In this document: piece after piece, positions 9,649 through 21,912 of the stretch
How the letters are laid out: each line of letters begins with the position of its first letter
How positions within the stretch are numbered: the stretch's first letter is position 1
Assembly: GCA_964030475.1 (NCBI GenBank)
Contig: CAXIPT010000002.1
Coordinates: 9,816,984 to 9,880,983 of the forward strand
Source: Tethya wilhelma
Taxonomy: Eukaryota > Porifera > Demospongiae > Tethyida > Tethyidae
Direction of reading: 5' to 3'
Length of the DNA stretch: 64,000 nucleotides
The notes under the pieces: model-generated
The model's input: only the letters and a program-made list of their open reading frames with translations
Told to the model about the DNA's origin: nothing
The model's database searches: none
Position numbers and translations under genes: made by a program

Positions 9649-12110
9649 AAGTATACATAATTTACATTTATTGTTTAAATCATAAAAAAATGTCCAACTT
9701 TGAGCATAGCTTAGCTATCTATGACTATTCACAAGCTAGGGAGCCTATCGCTTGGAACGAGACAATATTATTATATTATTAATAATTATTATCTCTTTGA
9801 TAACCCATTCAGTCGCATAAATGTATGCACTACATTTGCACAATCATGTCTATAATTATAATGGGTAAACATACCTACAATGTACATACATATGATACAT
9901 ACATACATCATATTATAAGCAAAGTTGTGTGTGTCCGTGTGTGTGTGTGTGTGTAACGGAAGGTCACCGGAAGTGATGCGACCTCGAGCTAAAATGCTAC
10001 TTTTTCTCTGGACTGTGAAAAATTCAAACTATGAAAAGTGTGCCTAGAGAGCTAGCTTAGATAGTTCAAGCCTAATGTAGAATAGCAGGCGCTACAAGTA
10101 TGACTAAGTTTTCTTGAGATCGCTGACAAGGCTTACCAGTGGCATCCGTATCCGACAAAGAAGCATGATAGAGAAGCCAATCTTTCACAAAAGAAGCGTA
10201 GTGAGGGGAGCGTTTTCGCTTCTAGAAGTCTGCTTCTCTGTCGCTGTACACGAAACACAGCTAGCCAGATAACGAGTTTCTTTGCCAGCTGATTGCAAAA
10301 ATGGCGGAAGTCGGAAAAGGGTCGTCTGTGACGTCACGTACTGAGGTAAATTGCTGAGCTAGCCAAATTGCAGAGCTAGAGAGGAGCAGTACATACAGGC
10401 ATGGTTACCTTTCACTGCCCAGTTGGAGATGCCTGTGCTTGCATGCATCTAGCAGTAAATATCAGTAAGCTTCATACACAAGCAAGGAGCGTGGCGAGCG
10501 AAGCGAGCCACACTCCTTGTATTTTATATACACACCTTGTATTCGGGTAGTTTTGTGATGCCAGGCCAGCTTCTTTCATCTGGTGTTCCAACTGACTTAA
10601 ATATCCTCTTTAGTTGTTCGTCCACATCACTTCCTGGAAACAGTGGCCTACCACCATTGGCCATTTCTAAATATAGAATTGCCAACTAAAAATAGCACTG
10701 AAATTGAACGACATAATTATTGCATCATTACCTGCAAATATGCAACCAGAAGACCACATGTCAATTGATGTGGTGTACACCTGGGCCCCCATTAGGACGT
10801 CAGGGGGTCGATACCATAAAGTGACCACCTGCATGACATTGTGGTATGAAAGAGTTTGCAATAAATCTTGTGAATTTAGGCCTCATAAGTTCATACTTAC
10901 CTCTGCTGAAAAACACCTTACTGGGATTCCAAAGGCTCTAGCTAGTCCGAAATCTGCTAATTTTAACTCTCCTTTCTGTATAAAAGAAAAAGAGGCTGGA
11001 ATCTAAGATTAGGTTAATACTTAGGTAAGGGATTGGAAAAAAAATAAAGGAAAAAAAAAAAGAAGCTTCCCACTCCGGGAATCGAACCCGGGCCGCCTGG
11101 GTGAAAGCCAGGAATCCTAACCACTAGACCAAATGGGATCAGCTGATAGAGTGCGTCTACAATGCTTGTTTTATACATGCGCGTTTACCCTTGTGATCAA
11201 AATGTTCTGTGGTTTTAAATCTCTGTGGAAGATATTGAGATTGTGACAAAATGCCAATCCCTTCAGCAGCTGATAGTAGAATGACTGCAACCAATTGAAA
11301 GAAAGAACAGTGTACAATAGTGAAGACCCAGTAGAGAAGTACATACATTTACAAACTGCTAATTTATCACAGCTGCTAATTGTTCCTGTCATACTGTATA
11401 GCAAGTAAATTTGGCAAGAATTGAATTTAGCAAATTGGCAAATTATTCTTCAAATTGCCAAACAGTTTTATGTGCATGGGAGCACATAATTACAAACAAT
11501 GCAGCATGCGGAATAAAATCGCCAATCATACCAAAATGGGAATTTGTCAAATTTAAGCCTGCTAAATTTACCCGCTATATGGTATCCTCTTTACCTGGAC
11601 TGTTCTCTGACTGATCTTTCCACCACAGCTATCAAAGTACTTCTTCAAGTCCTGGTCACAAAACTCGAACACCATCGTCAATTTCAGGTTACGATGGAGC
11701 ACGTCCATCAGTCGCACAATGTTCTTGTGCTTGAGTTCTTTGAGGAGACAAATCTCTCGTAAGGCGGCACTCGGAACACCCTCGTCATCTTCATCCAGTC
11801 GGACAATTTTCAGCGCCACGATCTCTCCTGTATCACAGTGCTTGGCCTTATACACTGTACCATAGGTACCTGTGTATTCATATACAATGAAATGCACTCA
11901 TTCGGATTCACAAATAAAATATTGCATTTAAGATCTCCCATTCTAACAAGTGGGAATTAAACCACTGAACTTTATCTATCATGTCTATGAACAAAGAAAC
12001 ACTCTGCAAAACGTTTACTACTTGAAAACACGAATTTACACTGTTGTTATTGTATAATCAATGTACTTGATACCTTCTCCGATCTTTTCTACTTTCTCAT
12101 AGCGCTGCAT
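9408..12110 (-). CDS. CDK5: Cyclin-dependent kinase 5
   Basis: Proline-directed Ser/Thr kinase. Exons: 12074-12110, 11595-11869, 11189-11284, 10901-10975, 10732-10828, 10536-10666 and 9408-9581, giving 294 residues (human 292). Visible motifs are the loop GEGTYGTVY, VALK, the cyclin-binding helix PSAALRE (CDK5-type PSSALRE), [27 protein letters not shown] and [12 protein letters not shown]. The activation-loop Ser of CDK5 (RCFSAEVV) is kept rather than the Thr of cell-cycle CDKs, which supports CDK5 over CDK1/2. The gene is divergent from POLR1B with 135 bp between start codons, and its 3' end lies 98 bp from the convergent end of COASY. Intron 3 carries a tRNA-Glu gene on the same strand. 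The last exon ends ...[15 protein letters not shown]. Confidence 0.93.
9599..9648. repeat. (GT)n microsatellite next to a CDK5 splice acceptor
   Basis: A nearly pure GT tract on the plus strand, read as (AC)n in the CDK5 sense. It ends about 15 nt before the acceptor of the last CDK5 exon. Confidence 0.85.
9650..10535. other. CDK5 intron 6: low-information sequence ending in a GC-rich palindrome
   Basis: Most of CDK5 intron 6. It contains a second short GT tract near 9930-9953 and no coding signal. Near 10485-10522 a strong inverted repeat (caaggagcgtggcgagcg / cgagccacactccttg) forms a hairpin, possibly the end of a transposon-derived element. Confidence 0.45.
11067..11138 (-). tRNA. tRNA-Glu (UUC)
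   Basis: 72 nt folding as a cloverleaf. The 7-bp acceptor stem is TCCCATT/AGTGGGA, the D arm is TCTAGTGGTTAGGA (A box) and the anticodon stem-loop is CCTGG-CTTTCAC-CCAGG with anticodon TTC. The T arm holds the B box GGTTCGATTCC. A run of T directly downstream is a Pol III terminator. It lies in CDK5 intron 3, in the sense orientation. Confidence 0.93.
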
Positions 12111-12245
12111 AGCTGCCAGATCGTATAAAGTGGCTTACACCTTGACTGTTTGATGCGCTCCTATTAGAATTAGGCCCTGCTCCGTATTACATAAAATATC
12201 CCGGTTTGTTTACGTCCGTATACTCTCTACCCACGTGTAGTGAAG
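12111..12245. promoter_or_regulatory. Divergent CDK5 / POLR1B promoter
   Basis: Only 135 bp separate the two start codons. The segment must hold both transcription starts and 5' UTRs. Confidence 0.55.
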
Positions 12246-15200
12246 ATGGCAACAAGTACATGTACAGCTGGAAAGCAACCATCCTTGAGTCATTTAACCT
12301 CACCAAAGTATGGCAACGTGCCTGAGAAACAGAGAAAGGTATGATGAATGCGTAAAATTGTCTATTTGAGTCATGCATTTGGGCTGTAGACCTCTATGGC
12401 CTGACACGACTACCGCGGGCTAGTTTGTCATTGCGAATCATGTAAAAAAAACTGCTTAGGGATACAAATTCTCTATACTTAATACAGGTTCTGCAAGACT
12501 TGGTACGCCATCACATTGAATCTTTCAACTTCATGCTTGAGGAAGGAATCAGTTATGCAATACAGGTATACGTTGAGTTGAACTTATATAACTGATGATT
12601 GTCATCTACATCATCATACGGTAATATGTGATTAGCGTAATTTCTATATTCTCATCTGTTTAACATTTTTACCCTTGGCCATGAAAACTTAAAAGTTTGC
12701 TGGTTTAAGATACATGTGTATATCTAAGTACTTAATGTTTAATATTCTAATCAAGTTTGCTGGTTTATGATACATGTGTATATTATAAGTACTTAATGTT
12801 TAATACTCTAATCAAATCAAACTGGTAGCTTTTTTCGTGTTCAAGCTTGTCAGCTAAGTGTTAATTGTCATTAATAGACTTCAGTTTCTGTTCTTGAAGT
12901 AGAGGAGATGATTCTATATACTGCTTTGTTCGATACGAAAGAAAATCTTCATTGTCTTCGTTCTTTCGCCTCATAATTTTCTTGAAACAGTGTATAATTT
13001 TGGCATTATATTTCTTTGGTATAATGTGGTACAATGCAAAAAATATCCCATAAATTGGTGGTAGAGCTATTAGTACGGTCATCTTATTAACTATTGATAT
13101 CTCTCCTGGCTCAAATGTTTGAAATGCTGTATGCAAAGGCTCCCAAAGAAATGTCATTCCACTCAGTAGCAAAAAGAGTGTATCAATTATAGTGTGAAGA
13201 GTTGACTTATAAGGGCGGGCAAGAGCAACAATTGCAGCAGTGAAGAAAAATGTGATTGCTACTATTGGATAGTATGCTGGAGCTTGAAGTACTCCATACA
13301 TTATAAGAACTATAAATCGGAGAAAAAGATAAAGGGGTACAAAATATCTGCAATCATAAGGTTTGAGTTTGTAAGATCCTTGATATGTTTCAGCAAATGT
13401 TCGAAAGAGTTCTCGTTGAGGCCAGCAATGATTAAGGCACCTATGAAAGCACTTGCAAGGGTAAAGAGCTAACAGAACTAGTGGGATAATGTTAAATACA
13501 GTTACCATGGCAATTGCTAGTAGAGCATATGGTAGGTGTTCCTTTCCAAAGTACTCATAAGTTCCATCGTAGTAAAGATAGAGCTTTGGGTACTTGTTTC
13601 CTGTGACATCATAAAGTACGTTTGGTGCTAGAAAATCAGATGAAATATAGAGAATCTTTACATAAGAAAGGAGAAGAAATGTAGCAAAGGCCCCAATGAG
13701 GGACTTACTGATATCCCACTCTCTGCGAATGCTAGCGAAACACCAGTAAAATGGTTTCCACATTCGAATGACAATACTGTAGCGATCATGAAGTTTAACA
13801 CATATGTAAGTTACTATGATCAGCATCAGTGGATAGACAGCCACTAGGTAATCCATTGCAAGCACCTGAAGAGTGGTCATCTTAGGATGTAAGCAGAATG
13901 AGTGTGTTAGCACTCCGCGAAATATATCAAGATTCCACAATCCATAGAAAGTTGTCAATATTTGGAAGTTAGTTTCAGTATGTGGAGATGCGTTGTTTTT
14001 ATAGGTGACATAGAATCGCAGCAGTGAAGGACAAGCTACTATCTGACTAGCCAATATGTACCCATTCATTGCTCCTGAGGCGATTGTTATCCTGAATAAG
14101 ATTACGATGATGTAGAAGACAGTGAGAGGAAGAAATGTCAGTGCCAGGTACTTCAACCAGTTGTACTTGTAATTCTTGCACTTCACACATGCTAGGCTGT
14201 ATGAGTAGATAGGAGGACTATATTCTGGTTCACAGTTGCCACACATCTGACCAGTTCTGTGAAACTTGTGGCACATGTCATAGTTCAAATGGGACACATT
14301 ATTGGAATTACTAATTTGCTTGTGCATATAAGCTTCATCGCTGTAGCTGAATTTTGAGAAGTAGTTAAAGGTACAGTGCCCAACCAACACCTTGTGTTTG
14401 TCATCATTGTAGGTCATACAGTGGTAGATCAGCACAGAGACATTGTGAGTAGATTTGCTGCAGAAGATGAATTCGCTTAGTTTCTCCCTACATTCACAAG
14501 TCCCATTTCTTTTGGTCCACGGAGGACATGTGGAGTTGTCTTTTAGCAGGGCATTGCTTGTCCCAATCAAGGAATAAAACACTACTAATAGAAACAGAAG
14601 GATCATTTTGCTAGTTTAGCTGTCTAGCAGTATACGTATACGTTCAGTTATAGTTGACTATAAAGATTTATCTAGAAAATAGATCTATACATAAATTGTA
14701 ATCACTGTTATATATACTTGATCTGTGCGAAACCATATTATTACAATAGGGGATACTTTCAAGTTTGCCACGGTGTAGTTCTTCCCCTAAATTCTTTTGA
14801 ATATTAAATAAACAAATTCAAGGTGAGCAATAATAAATGAATGAATGAATATTATATGTAATTTGATCCAAACAGCTAGGTTGACAACTCTATATAACAA
14901 TCTGTTTAAACTCCCCATATCCCTTCTTATTAAGTTGATTAGAAGGAAGGCCTGTCTGGCTCTCTTAGTATGCATGTAGCTTGTCATGTGTATTGAGATG
15001 TTTTTCTTGTTAGGTTCTTCTAGAACTTAAATTGTATACAGGCTCTGGTATTTTCCATTTCTGTTTTAATTCCTTTTCTTCCAGTGTGTGTTTATAAACT
15101 GAAATGCATACATGTAAACGATTGCTCCAGACCATCTCTTTCTATTTTTTTTTTTTGTCCTTGCCTATTCCCCACCCCACTAACTCTACGAGAAACTTGA

Positions 15201-18200
15201 AAGGTCTGGGCATCAGATCAAGACTAAGTCAAATTATTCATGTGTATTACAATTCCAGCTGCATGGTAATAAAATTAATAGCTATCTACATTATAATTTT
15301 TGGGAAAGTATTTTATAGTGTTTAATACTTAAGCTTGTACTAGCTGGTAGCCATTTCAATTTCAAGTTACAGTTCTTGAGTTTACAAAAAAAAAAAGTGC
15401 TCGACAGTAATAAAGGGATCATAATTACAATCCCATCCAATTAACTTGAGTTTCTAGAAGACCTATACCATAGCTGTGAGGATTCTGTTTGAGTTGTCTA
15501 ACCTGTTTATTGATCAAAGCCATGCATGGATGCATTCATGCATGAAGCTAGGGTATTTTCCTAAAGGAGTGGAGGTGAGGAGTGGGTGCATGGAACTATT
15601 TTGGCCACATATATACCTTATTTACCATGGCATTATATAGTTGTTATTGGCATGCTAACATGTTTATTGAAGTCTGATTTGTATGAAAGCTCAGACACTA
15701 CTTGGAAACTTGTGTGAAACATTAAATTAATAATTTGAGTTAGTGCATATTAAACAACAATTTATATTGGTTGATGGGAATCTTCGGATCCCCCTATATC
15801 TAGCTAAAGAAAACGCTGCCATATGATTCTTTCTATCCAGCTAGACTCATAATTGGCAAGCTAGTCAAAAAACTTAGTAGGTGTGAACAACCTCAATGTA
15901 AACATTACCAGGTGCAGTCTAGTAGTGGCTGCTCATAGAAGCCAAGTGTAGCTAAGTTTCCACTTGCATAAATTGATTTCTTCTCACTAATCAGATTTTA
16001 TTTAGTACTAAATTTTCTGTACTGATCAAGAGCAACCTCTGCTAGACCCATTTTTCACTGTGTTACTCATTGGAAAGGATCATTAAAGCGAAAAATGGGT
16101 CTAGCTCTGCGTAGACTAATATATTATAATATTATACTATAATGAGTATTTGCAATAATTTTATACATGTATATATATGCTAAGAAATTTTTAATATCAC
16201 CTAACATACATGACATAATTATGATGTGTATATAATATTGATTAACATTTTATACTCCATAGCTGTTTTCATTTTCTAAATTGTTAATTGCAAGTAATTT
16301 CTGTTCTTGAAGTAGAGGAGATGATTCTATATACTTCTTTGTTCGATATGAAAGAAAATCGTCATTTTCTTCATTCTTTCGCCTCATCATTTTTTTAAAA
16401 CAATTGACGATTTTGGTGTGATATTTCTTTGGTATAAGATGGTATGATACAATTAGTGTCCCATAAAGTGGGGGTATAAATATAATCCCAATTATGTAAT
16501 TCATCAATGGTTTGTCTCTTGGCTCAAGTGTTTGGATTGCTGTATACACAGGCTCCCAAAGAAATGCCGTTCCAGTTAATAGTAGAAAGAATACATCAAT
16601 TATAGTGTAAAGAGTTGACTTATAAGGGCGGGCAAGAGCAACAATTGCAGCAGTGAAGAAAAATGTTATTGCTAGTATTGGAAAGTATGCTGGAGCATCA
16701 AGTACTGCACATAGTATGAGAACAATAAATCGAAGAAAAAGATAAAGGGGTACAAAGTATCTGCAATCATAAGGTTTGAGTTTGTAAGATCCTTGATACG
16801 TTTCAGCAAATGTTCGAAAGAGTTCTCGTTGAGGCCAGCAATGGTTAAGGCACCTCTGAAAACACTTGCAAGGGTATAATGCTAGAAGAACTAGTGGAAT
16901 AATGTTGAAGACAGTCACCATAACAATTGCTAGTAGAGCATATGGTAGGTGTTCCTTTCCAAAGTACTCATAAGTTCCATCGTAGTAAAGATAGAGCTTT
17001 GGGTACTTGTTTCCCCTGACATCATAAAGTATGTTCGGTGCTAAGAAATCAGATGAAATATAGAGAATCTTTACATAGGAAAGGAGAAGAAATGTAGCAA
17101 AGGCCCCAATGAGTGATTTGCTAATCTCCCACTCTCTACGAATGCGAGCAAAGCACCAATAAAATGGTTTCCACATTCGAACAACGATACTGTAGTGATC
17201 ATGAAGTTTAACACACACGTAAGTTACCACGATCAGCATCAGTGGGTAGACAGCCACTAGGTAATCCATTGCAAGCACCTGAAGAGTGGTCATCTTAGGG
17301 TGCAAGCAGAATGAGTGCGTTGGCACTCCACGAAGTACATCAAGATTCCATAATCCATAGAAGATTGTTAGTATTTTGAAGTCAGATCTATACCTGTTAC
17401 TAGCAACAACAAAAAATCTCATCTGTGAAGGACAAGCTACTATCTGACTAGCCAAAATGTACCCATTCATTGCTCCTGAGGCGATTGTTATCCTGAATAA
17501 GACTACAATGATGTAGAAGACAGTGAGAGGAAAAAATGTCAGTGCCAGGTACTTCAACCAGTTGTACTTGTGATTGTTACATCGCACGCATGCTAGGCTG
17601 TAGGAGTAGATTGGAGGACTGTAATCTAATTCACAGCTGCCACACATTTGACCAGTCCTGTGAAATTTATGGCACATAATATAGTTCATTTCTGACAAAT
17701 TGTTGAAATTGCCGATCTCCTTGTGCATATATGTTTCATCACTGTAGCTGGGTCTGGCATAGTAGTTAAAAGTACAGTGCCCAACCAACATTTTGTGCTT
17801 GTCATCATTGTAGGTCATACAGTGGTAGATCAGCACAGAGACATTGTGGGTAGATTTACTGCAGTAGATGAATTCGCTCAGTTTCTCCCTACACTCACAA
17901 ATTCCATTTATCTCATTTCTTTTTGTCCATGGAGGACATGTTGTGTTCTCTTCCAGCAGCCCATTGCTCGTCTCAACTGTGGAATAAGACGCTGCTATTT
18001 TGAATTGCAAAGTGAGCAGACTGAGTGCTGATAGAAACAGAAAAATCATTTTGCAAATGGTCATCAATTGTAGCCGTGGGCCAGTGTTATATCAGTCAGC
18101 AGATTGTATCTTGATGAAACTCATTTGTAATGACTGTTGTATTTGATCTACTGCATGCGATACCATAGCGAATATTGGTTACAGCTATATATGGGATGCT

Positions 18201-21200
18201 TTCAAGCGTATGCAATTCTTCCCCCAAATTCTTTGGCCAATTAATATAATGCATAATATATACAATGTAAATTGAAACTCAAATTTGAAAGTCATGAAAT
18301 TTGATCTAAACAGGTTAAGAATCCCCACATGCCTTGTACAAACTTCAGTTGGTTGGAAATATCTGGAGGCTAGCTCTTTTCATACTTGCTTATATTCTAT
18401 GTAATAGTTGTACTATGGTTTTTCAGGGTGTGTGGGATTTGTAACCTGAGGGCTGTAGCTATAATGGAATTGACGAGGGCGAAGCCCGCGGGATTCCATT
18501 TTAGCTACAGCACGAAGGTTACAACCCATACACTCTGAAAAACCATATAGTACAGCTGGCTTGTACCATGGTATAGCTTGTTCAGATGTACTTATACAAA
18601 CAAGAGGGTGTATTGGCTCATACACCCTAGGTTGTGTATGACTTCAAAGGTTTGGATAGGGTATATGAGTATTGTATCAGCTGCTTTTCCTTTGATGTGT
18701 AGCTTAACCATAGTACAAGTGGCTATACATCATGCATGTCTATATTGCTGATCACATGCATTGTGAGATGTTTTTGTTAAAACTTCTCTAACTTGTAGCT
18801 CTGGTATTTTCCATTTTCTGTTTTCCTCTAGTGTTTGTAAACTGAAATACGTACAAACAAACCATGCAAAAGATTGTTTGTTTTTCTCTTTTCATAACAA
18901 TAACAGTAGTCATTATGACATGTATAGCTTGCACAAAAACACAGTGAAAATTTCTACTTGTAAATATTATATTATGATACTAAACTTTAAGTTTGCTCAA
19001 CTCAACTTATAGATATGCATTTAACTTTTTGAAACTTTTTTTAAATAAAATTTTCACAGATCACTAGTGATCAACCAAAACAGATAAGTATAAAATTATG
19101 TATACTAAAATTTCTAGCTATACAATAATTATATGTATGCATGATTCTCCTGTTAAGTTCCAAAACATCGACAGAGTTAAAGTTTGTTTTATTTAGTGGT
19201 TTGGTGAACAGCCAGAAACTCATGCATGCATGAAGTCTTACGAAAATATTATGATATTATGTTGACAGTCTATGCATATATGATCCGCTTATACCTATTT
19301 TGTATTTCAGTTTAATTACTGATCATCTTCCTCACTGATAATTAAGGAGCATTTAGTAACATAGTGGTTTGTTCAGAAAAAACAAATGGTTGTTCTTCTT
19401 CACGTTGTCGCCTTAGAAAGACATATGCACGCTTGCAGCATTTCACCATCTTGTTTAGATACTTTTTTGGCAGAAAGTAGTAAAGGAGATACAGTATCCC
19501 ATACAGTGGTATGAAAAAAATTAACCACTGCACTTTATTGGCATTGTGTCGGTCTCGTGGTTCGAGCATTAGTATGGCAAAATGAATGGGATCCCATAGA
19601 AACCAAATTCCGAGTATAAGTGCAAAGGTCGTATCCATGGCATTGTAGAAAGCAGACTTATAAGGCCGAACGGTGGCAATGATGAGTGCTGTGATTAGAA
19701 ATAACATGGCAGCTAAAGGATAGAAAGCAGGCCCTGGGTTCATTGCATATATGATGAGTATCAGAAACCTCAGGAACAGGTACACAGCTGCAAAGTATCT
19801 GCAATCGTAAGGCTTGAGTTTGTAGCATCCGTGAAAAGTTTCAGCAAACGTACGAAAGAGTTCTCTTTGAGGCCAGCAATGGTTGAGGCACCTCTGAAAA
19901 CACTTACAAGGATAAAGAGCTAACAGAACCAGTGGAATAATGTTAAAGACAGTCACCATGACGATTGCTAAGAAAGCATAGGGAAGATGATCCTTGCCAA
20001 AATATTCGTACGAGCCGTCATAGTAGAGAAAAGGAAGTCCACGAAGTTTACCGTGGACATCATGGAGCGTGTTGGGTGTTAGGAGGTTGCATGAAACAAA
20101 CAAGATTTTCACGTAAGAAAGGAGAATAAATGTAGCAAAGGCTCCGATAAGCGATTTACTAATCTCCCACTCTCTACGAATATGAGCAAAACACCAATAA
20201 AAGGGTTTCCACATTCGAATGACAATACTGTAGCGATCGTGAAGTTTGACACACACATAGGTTATCACAATCAGCATCAGTGGGTAGACAGCCACTAGGT
20301 AATCCATTGCAAGTACCTGAAGAGTGGTCATCTTAGGATGCTGTTAGGAGGTTGCATGAAACAAACAAGATTTTTACGTAAGAAAGGAGAAGAAATGTAG
20401 CAAAAGCTCCAATAAGCGATTTACTAATCTCCCACTCTCTACGAATGCGAGCAAAACACCAATAAAAGCGTTTCCACATTCGAACGACAATACTGTAGCG
20501 ATCGTGAAGTTTGACACACACATAGGTTACCACAATCAGCATCAGTGGGTAAACAGCCACTACGTAATCCATTGCAAGCACCTGGAGAGTGGTCATCTTA
20601 GGATGTAAACAGAATGGCGTGTATATGTCGCGAAAGAAATCGAGATTCCATAAACCATTCAGAGTGGAGTATAACATAAAGAATACAGAACGGACTCCAG
20701 CTCTTATGCTGAGTATGTACACTTCTGACGGACACATAGCAACTTGGCTTGCCAAGACATAACCGTTCATTGATCCTGCAGTGATTGTTATCCTGAAAAG
20801 GACCACTATGATGTAGAAGACAGTGAGAGGAAGAAATGCTACTGCGATGTACTTCAACCAGTTGTACTTGTAGTCTGTGCACTTTACACAGCTTACGTTG
20901 TACGAGTATATGGGAGGAGCATAGTTTTCTTCGCAGCTGCCACACATTTGCCCTGTTCTGTGCAGATACCTGAATTCGTTTGGGAATTCGTAATATTTGT
21001 GACACATGTCCATGTTTAATTGCATGCCATTAGTAGTGTTGACAGGCTTATACAAAAGCTTATTGTCCTTATGCAAAGCATTTCCTGCATAGTTAAAGTA
21101 ACAGTTTCCAACAAGTGCTTTTTTGTCTTTCTTACTGTAAGTCATGCAGTGAAAGATGAGTACTGATGTCTCCAAGGTAACGGGGTTGCACTTCACTACA

Positions 21201-21879
21201 CCTTGAAGGCTGTCTCCACATTCACACGATCCATTTCTCTCAACTGCCCACAGAGAACAGTTGCTACTCTGCAGCAAGTCAGATTCCATGCTTATAGAGA
21301 CAGCTGCCAAGCAGCAGAGTATCATGAACTGAAACAACTGTCTTGTTGTCATTTCTTACTTTTATTTGTATCACTCTAGAAATGTTAAACGCCTGAACTT
21401 CAAGATTGTAATAACTGCACAATAAAAGTTTCTACCACAGTCTGCTGAAAGGAAAGCTATATTTGCAATATTATCATGAAACTTGCAATTATCTAAAAAT
21501 TTACAAGATAAGTGCTTGGCAACAGAGTATACTGAAGAAACACTTTATGTTACTTTGGAAACGTTGGACAACTAAATATCAGCTAGTTTCGAGTTTCCAC
21601 GGTAGTATCACCGATGGTGACTGTTTTCCTTTTTAGCTGCTGGACTGTTGCAGATATTTTCATTAAAATTTTTAGTATCAATCAATAACAAGGGATTTTT
21701 TTCTTGTTCATGAATATTCGTATAAAGTGGCCAGTCTAGTCTTTGTCTGGTTGTCATGGTAATATTTTTATATTTGTAGCATAAGATTGTGTGAAGGTGT
21801 GAATCAGGTGATTGGGGGAATTTAATGATCATTCACACTTACATAAACATGTTCGTTGTGCATACATGCTACACACACT

Positions 21880-21912
<33 letters not shown>

